Shown: positions 1-4,594 of the stretch, one piece after another | Numbering within the stretch: the first letter of the stretch is position 1 | Layout of the letters: every line of letters begins with the position of its first letter | Made by a program: the position numbers and the translations under genes | The notes under the pieces: generated by a model | Told to the model about the DNA's origin: nothing | The model's database searches: none | The model's input: the letters and a program-made list of their open reading frames with translations, nothing else | Assembly: GCA_007123335.1 (NCBI GenBank) | Contig: SKLG01000580.1 | Coordinates: forward strand, 1 to 7,080 | Direction of reading: 5' to 3' | Length of the DNA stretch: 7,080 nt | Source of the DNA: Anaerolineae bacterium | GTDB lineage: Bacteria > Chloroflexota > Anaerolineae > UBA1429

Positions 1-567
1 GCCGGGGAAAGCGTCGATCGGGTGGTCATGTCGGAGGTGCTGGAGCACCTGACCGACGATCGCGCGGCGATGGCCGAGGTGTGGCGCGTGCTCAAGCCGG
101 GGGGGATCCTGGCGCTGACGGTGCCCTATGCCCATTATCCCTATTGGTACGATCCGATCAACCGCATCGCCGAGGCTCTGTTCCAACGCCCGATCCGCCA
201 AGGGCCATTTGCCGGCATCTGGGCCAACCATGAACGTCTGTACGATCGCCAGGAATTACTCGATGTAATCATCAGTGCAGGCTTGCAAGTAGAACAGGTC
301 GAACTCCTGACCCACTATTGCTTCCCGGCGACCCAGACCATCGTCTATACACTGGGCAAGACCCTGGTGGAGCGCAACCTGTTGCCCGAATCGATCAGCC
401 GTTCCGCCGATCGCTTTCGCGGCCCGGATAACCGGGGGGGGCGCATGAACCCGATCAATTGGGCGCTGGCGATGTTTCACGCCATCGATCGTTGGAACGA
501 GAACAGGGAGCGGTTGGCCGACAAGGATACCTTTGTCAACCTGGCCCTCAAGGCACGAAAGGTATAG
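1..567 (+). CDS. Class I SAM-dependent methyltransferase, C-terminal part (5' end outside window)
   Basis: The reading frame is open from base 1 and ends at TAG 565-567, giving 188 visible residues. The start codon and the SAM-binding glycine motif lie upstream of the window. The visible part begins in the middle of a Methyltransf_11/23-type Rossmann fold. VDRVVMSEVLEHL is the strand-4 motif of this family, and the RVLKPGG turn and LALTVP strand follow about 20 residues later. The later stretch NHERLYDRQELLDVIISAGL is typical of the helix and strand that end such enzymes, and a hydrophilic tail follows. An internal GTG at 22 could be taken as a start, but the homology clearly continues to the first base, so this is a truncation by the window edge. 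Methyltransferases of this type are common in cell-surface glycan and lipid loci. Its acceptor is unknown. The downstream glycosyltransferase starts 6 bp after the stop, so co-transcription is likely. The fold assignment is firm; the role in glycan modification is inferred from context only. Confidence 0.9.
   Translation, partial: AGESVDRVVMSEVLEHLTDDRAAMAEVWRVLKPGGILALTVPYAHYPYWYDPINRIAEALFQRPIRQGPFAGIWANHERLYDRQELLDVIISAGLQVEQVELLTHYCFPATQTIVYTLGKTLVERNLLPESISRSADRFRGPDNRGGRMNPINWALAMFHAIDRWNENRERLADKDTFVNLALKARKV
434..441 (+). repeat. G8 homopolymer tract inside the methyltransferase gene
   Basis: Eight consecutive G residues encode the end of an Arg-Gly-Gly stretch near the C-terminus of the methyltransferase. 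In the sequence as given the frame is intact. Losing one G would place a TGA at 446-448. Gaining one G would shift into a frame that stays open to about 917, well into the next gene. A second run, G7 at 99-105, encodes part of the LKPGG motif. Such tracts can be slippage sites or simply a product of GC-rich coding; nothing here decides between them. Confidence 0.5.
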
Positions 568-573
568 TGTCCC

Positions 574-2583
574 ATGGAAAGGAAGCCAAGGCGCATCATC
601 CTTGTCCTATTGGTCGCGGCCCTCGCCCTGGCTATTGCCGGACAGTTTTACTTCACCCGCAGGCGCGATTACATGTGGGACGGCGTCGCACTGTATGCGC
701 TGGCGGCGCTGTGCTTTGCCCTGGTTTTGCGGCAGGTGGAGGGACGCGTGCCCCGTACGTCGTCACAGCCCTTCTGGGCGCGCCTGCATCTCGATCTGTG
801 GGAGCTGTTGGGCGCCAGTCCGTATCGATTGGCTGCGCTCATTGCCGGGGTGGCGCTATCGGCATGGGTGGCCAAGGCGGCCCTCTCGCGTACAGGTGCT
901 ACCGGCCCATACTATGATCTGCTGGTGCTCTGGCTCGTGGGCATTGTCCTGGCCTGCCTGGCGTTCGTCGATCTGAACGCGCTACGCAAGCTCTCCCCAC
1001 GCCGGTGGACCATAGGCCCCGAGGCGGTGTTGGTGACCATTATCATCGTGGCCACCTTTTTGCTGCGAGCCGTGCGTATCGGCACCGTCCCTCACATCCT
1101 CTCGGGCGACGAGGCCGCCATGGGCCTGGAAGCTCTGGCGGTATTGGAGGTCTTGCCCAAGAATCCTTTTACCACCGGCTGGCTCTCGCACCCGACGCTC
1201 TATTTCTTTATCCAGGCGGGGGCAATGCGCCTCTTTGGCGCCAACGTTGCGGGATTTCGGCTTCCCTCGGCGTTCATCTCGGCGGCCACGGCTTTGCTTA
1301 TCTATGCCTGGGCGAAATATGCATTCGGGCGCTGGGTAGCCCTGCTGTCGATCCTGTTCTTTGCGGCGTATCACTATGCCGTTCACTTTGGCCGCATCGG
1401 CCTGAACAACATCTGGGACCCCTTTTTCGCCATCGGCGCGCTCTATGGCCTTGCCGTGGGGCTCAAGGAGAAGCGGATCGGGCACCTGGTCCTGGGCGGC
1501 CTGCTGACCGGCCTGGCCATCTACTTTTACATGGGCGCGCGGCTGATCCCCTTTATTCTCCTGGTCTATGTGCTCCACGCGGCGATCTCGGAGCGGGCTT
1601 TTCTGCGCGAGCATCTGGCCCATCTGGTAGTCTTTGGCGTGATGGCCCTGGTCGCTATGGCGCCCCTGCTGCTCTACTTTGCCTCCGAACCGGCGAACTT
1701 GATGGCGCGTTGGCGCTGGCTTTCCGTCACCGCCTCCGGTTGGACGAGCGCGCAGGCCCAGCAAACAGGGCGCAGCGAGCTGGCCATCCTGTTCGATCAG
1801 TTCGTCACATCGGCGCTCGCCTTTCATCATTCCCTCGATCCGACCTTTCATTATCGACCGGGCAGGCCGTTGCTGCTCTTTGTGCCGGCCATCTTTTTCG
1901 TTTTTGGCCTCGTCTATGCATTAAGGCACTGGCGGCGCAAAGAGTATTTCATCCTCTTTGCCTGGATATTGCTGGTGATGATTTTCGGCAGCACCCTGCT
2001 GGAGAATCCACCCAGCAGCCCCAGACTGGTGCTATCGATCCCAGCCGTTGTCTTGTGCGTGGCCATCGGCATTTGGCAGTTCTCCAAAATGGTGAGACAT
2101 CTGCTCCAACCTGCGCCATTGGCGGCCTCCTCCCGGCGCCCGTCGCCGACGACAGCGTATCTACTCTCTCTGATCCTGGTTGGCGTGAGTAGCCTCACAA
2201 GCGCCGGCTTTTACTTTGGTGAGTATACGACGCAGAGACTATACTCAGACCAGAACACCCTTTTGGCCGATCGCCTAGGTAGATACTTGGCCATGCTTGG
2301 CCCTGAATATCAGTGCTATTTCTTTGGCCCCCCACGCATCTATTTCGGCCATGCAACGATTCCCTTTTTCGCGCGAGACACCGTGGGCGTCGATGTCCGC
2401 GAGCCTTTGCAGGGATCGCTGACCATGGTGAACACCGAACGCAACGCCGTCTTTGCCTTTGTGCCCGAGCGACAGGCTGAGCTGGAGATGGTGCGCAGGA
2501 GCTATCCTGACGGGTTACTGCGCGAATTTCGCGATCACAAAGGGCATATACTCTTTATCGCCTATGAAGTCCTCATCCGCTGA
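574..2583 (+). CDS. GT39-like (GT-C fold) polytopic membrane glycosyltransferase
   Basis: A 669-residue integral membrane protein with about 15 hydrophobic segments by eye. Five come first (about 8-27, 36-53, 83-104, 113-131 and 150-168). They are followed by an outward loop carrying SGDEAAMG, with Asp179-Glu180. This Asp-Glu pair in the first catalytic loop is the hallmark of GT39/PMT and ArnT-like enzymes, where an acidic residue there acts in catalysis. The next signatures also fit PMT_2: HPTLYFF (His206-Pro207), then RLFG and FRLPSAF with Arg229, then a run of membrane helices. A non-membrane C-terminal domain of about 120 residues starts at the YFGEY motif (547-551). Enzymes of this fold transfer a sugar from a polyprenyl-phosphate donor to a lipid or protein acceptor outside the membrane; the substrate here is unknown. 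The DE loop lies near residue 180 rather than 40-80, so the protein has an N-terminal extension of about four helices. ATG 574 follows the methyltransferase stop by 6 bp, with a weak AAAGG at 558-562. The family is clear, the specificity is not. Confidence 0.9.
   Translation: MERKPRRIILVLLVAALALAIAGQFYFTRRRDYMWDGVALYALAALCFALVLRQVEGRVPRTSSQPFWARLHLDLWELLGASPYRLAALIAGVALSAWVAKAALSRTGATGPYYDLLVLWLVGIVLACLAFVDLNALRKLSPRRWTIGPEAVLVTIIIVATFLLRAVRIGTVPHILSGDEAAMGLEALAVLEVLPKNPFTTGWLSHPTLYFFIQAGAMRLFGANVAGFRLPSAFISAATALLIYAWAKYAFGRWVALLSILFFAAYHYAVHFGRIGLNNIWDPFFAIGALYGLAVGLKEKRIGHLVLGGLLTGLAIYFYMGARLIPFILLVYVLHAAISERAFLREHLAHLVVFGVMALVAMAPLLLYFASEPANLMARWRWLSVTASGWTSAQAQQTGRSELAILFDQFVTSALAFHHSLDPTFHYRPGRPLLLFVPAIFFVFGLVYALRHWRRKEYFILFAWILLVMIFGSTLLENPPSSPRLVLSIPAVVLCVAIGIWQFSKMVRHLLQPAPLAASSRRPSPTTAYLLSLILVGVSSLTSAGFYFGEYTTQRLYSDQNTLLADRLGRYLAMLGPEYQCYFFGPPRIYFGHATIPFFARDTVGVDVREPLQGSLTMVNTERNAVFAFVPERQAELEMVRRSYPDGLLREFRDHKGHILFIAYEVLIR
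2564..2583 (+). other. 20-bp overlap between consecutive glycosyltransferase genes
   Basis: The ATG at 2564 lies upstream of the TGA at 2581-2583 that ends the preceding gene, in a different frame. No good ribosome binding site lies at normal distance: the nearest purine run, AAAGGG at 2539-2544, is about 20 bases away. This layout suggests the second protein is made mainly by ribosomes that have just finished the first, which would keep the two paralogues at similar levels. That coupling is an inference. Confidence 0.6.
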
Positions 2584-4588
2584 CATCCGGGAACACAGTA
2601 ACGTCACCAGCGACGGTGGCGGCTCGCGATGGACGCCTCTGCATCTCGCGCTGTCGGGGGCGTATCTTGTCCTGTGTATGGCATGGGCGCTGGTGTCCCA
2701 GTATCTGCTGGACCGCCGACGTCTGCCAGGGGTATCCGGCGCGCTCTTTGTGGGGGCTGTGGTGCTGTTCGTGTGGCTCGTGCGGCGGCAGGACTTGGAG
2801 GGTGCCGAGGTTGTCCCGGCCACGTTGCATGGGCGCGTGCGCTGGGTATGGGTGGCGTTAGCGGTACCCCTCGGCGCGCTGGCCTTCCCACGGTTTGCGA
2901 ACAATCGCTTTTCCTTCGATGGCACGCTGCTGTGGCTCTTCGGGTTGGTTCTGCTGGGACTGGCGGCCAGGCCGCTGGCCGGGCGCTCCCTCGACGATCT
3001 CTTGTCGCGGTGGACCAACGCTCGGGGCCTGTGGCTCGGCTGGCATCATCTTGCCTTGGCGGGGATCATGGCCCTCGGCGCCTTTTATCGGCTATATCGC
3101 ATTACCCTCATTCCCAGCGAGATGGGCTGCGACCTGCCGCACATCTATAACAACATCCACATGGTGTTGCAGCGCCAGTTCCCCATCTTTTTTCCCTCAC
3201 ATCCGGGGCGTGAGGGCCTGTTTTTCTATCTGGCGGCGCCGCTGGCCTGGGTGTTTGGGCTGAGCCACGCGACGATCAAGGTGGCCTCTGCGTTGGTGGG
3301 CGTGCTCACCTTGCCGGCGATCTACCTGCTGGGTCGGGAGATCTATCATCGCGAGACCGGCCTTTATGCGGCATTCTTTTTGAGCGTCAGCCACTGGCAC
3401 GTCATACTGACCCGCGTTGGTTTTCGGCTGTCCACCATGCCGCTGGTGCTGGCGCTCATGCTCCTCTTTTTCGTGCGCGCCCACAGGACGGGCCGACGCG
3501 GGTTCTACGCTCTGGCCGGGCTCTTTTTGGGGCTGGGGCTTTATACCTACAACGCTTTCATGATCGTGCCTCTCATTGTGGTAGGCGCGCTGGTCGTGTT
3601 GGCCCTGGCTGGCCGTGGGCGAACGGTGTGGCGGGACTGGGACGGCATCTTGCTCCTCGTCATCGTAGCCATGTTCGTGTTTATCCCGCTGGGGCGTTAT
3701 GCTTATGAGCAGCCGGAGCAATACATCTATCGTGCCGCCACGCGGGTCACCGACATAGAGGCTCCCCTGCCGGGCAATTTACTGTTGACCTTTCTGGATA
3801 ACAACCGCCGTGCCCTGGGCATGTTCAACATCGAGGGCGATGCGCTCTTTGTCTCGAACGTCCCCTTTATGCGCCATCTGGGCTTTTTTCCGGCGGCGCT
3901 GTTCGTCCTTGGGGCAGGCTATGCGCTATGGCGCTGGCGCCGTGGTTACAACGGCGTCGTGCTCATGACGCTGCCGATCCTATTGTTGCCCACGACACTC
4001 TCGCTGGCTTTTCCCCAGGAGGTGCCCAACGGTGGGCGGGCGGTGGGCGCTATCGTGCCGGCCCTGCTCCTCGCCGCCGTCGCGTTGAGCCTGGTGCGTC
4101 GCCACACGGCCGATATGCTTTCCCGCGTGCCGCAGCCCTGGGGCAGGCTGGCGGGTTCATTCGCCGTAGGGCTACTGGCTGCCGTTTTGGCTTCTGAGGC
4201 ATTCACTCTCTATCCGCTCTATTTTGACGAGTATGTGAATTACCTTCCCGACCACAACTTTTCCATCTCGCTGGCCATGGCTCAGGCCATCGATCATTTC
4301 GGCGACAATGGCGACGCCTATATCTTGACGCGGGCCCATTGGCACGATGGCAATGCGGTGCGCGCCCAGTTACGCCGCGTCGATCAGACATGGGACCATG
4401 AAATCTGGGGCCTGGAGCCTGATCAGCCGCCGTTGAGCGGCCCACCGGGGCGGTTCATGATCATTGTGCATCCGCAGGATAATGCTGCGCTACATGTGCT
4501 GCAGGAAGCCTTTCCTCGGGGCATTGCTCTGCATCAACGCCAACCGGACGGTACGCCGGCCTTTTATCTCTTTTATGGAGAACGCTGA
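2564..4588 (+). CDS. Divergent GT39-like membrane glycosyltransferase, paralogue of the preceding gene
   Basis: Starting at ATG 2564 this encodes 674 residues. A TTG at 2453 would add 37 residues, but these overlap the upstream gene by 131 bp and do not resemble a natural N-terminus; from 2564 the length matches the 669-residue neighbour. The layout also matches it: a short polar N-terminus, five early helices (about 26-49, 57-73, 93-110, 121-137, 160-178), an outward loop, about nine more helices, and a C-terminal domain of about 120 residues starting at YFDEY (553-557; YFGEY at 547-551 in the neighbour). Family features include YRLYRITLIP, HPGREGLFFYL (His213), YLLGREIYHRETGLYAAFF and LGLYTYNAF. 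The odd point is the loop, which reads IPSEMGCDLPH: Asp190 is followed by Leu instead of Glu, with Glu186 nearby. The Arg usual before the SAL helix is Lys (TIKVASALVG). It may use a different acidic residue, have a different substrate, or work as a partner of the neighbour. Membership of the GT-C superfamily is well supported; activity is uncertain. Confidence 0.87.
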   Translation: MKSSSADIREHSNVTSDGGGSRWTPLHLALSGAYLVLCMAWALVSQYLLDRRRLPGVSGALFVGAVVLFVWLVRRQDLEGAEVVPATLHGRVRWVWVALAVPLGALAFPRFANNRFSFDGTLLWLFGLVLLGLAARPLAGRSLDDLLSRWTNARGLWLGWHHLALAGIMALGAFYRLYRITLIPSEMGCDLPHIYNNIHMVLQRQFPIFFPSHPGREGLFFYLAAPLAWVFGLSHATIKVASALVGVLTLPAIYLLGREIYHRETGLYAAFFLSVSHWHVILTRVGFRLSTMPLVLALMLLFFVRAHRTGRRGFYALAGLFLGLGLYTYNAFMIVPLIVVGALVVLALAGRGRTVWRDWDGILLLVIVAMFVFIPLGRYAYEQPEQYIYRAATRVTDIEAPLPGNLLLTFLDNNRRALGMFNIEGDALFVSNVPFMRHLGFFPAALFVLGAGYALWRWRRGYNGVVLMTLPILLLPTTLSLAFPQEVPNGGRAVGAIVPALLLAAVALSLVRRHTADMLSRVPQPWGRLAGSFAVGLLAAVLASEAFTLYPLYFDEYVNYLPDHNFSISLAMAQAIDHFGDNGDAYILTRAHWHDGNAVRAQLRRVDQTWDHEIWGLEPDQPPLSGPPGRFMIIVHPQDNAALHVLQEAFPRGIALHQRQPDGTPAFYLFYGER

Positions 4589-4594
4589 CACACT

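Noticed and set aside
459..917. Overlapping plus-strand open frames at 459-917 and 533-976
   Set aside because: They span the methyltransferase-glycosyltransferase junction in the wrong frames. Their products are rich in Arg, Gly, Cys and Trp with no domain, while the genes in the proper frames are well supported.
982..1851. Minus-strand open frame of 289 codons
   Set aside because: It is antisense to the first GT39-like gene and gives a low-complexity polar product rich in Gln, Gly and Arg, so it is a compositional shadow.
1005..2192. Plus-strand open frame of 395 codons in another phase
   Set aside because: It overlaps the first GT39-like gene, whose frame carries the DE loop and the regular helices. 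The alternative product is rich in Arg, Pro and Gly with no coherent membrane pattern or domain.
2453..2563. Upstream TTG start for the second GT39-like gene
   Set aside because: It would add 37 residues rich in Cys and Trp and overlap the upstream gene by 131 bp. The ATG at 2564 gives a polar N-terminus before the first helix and a length matching the paralogue.
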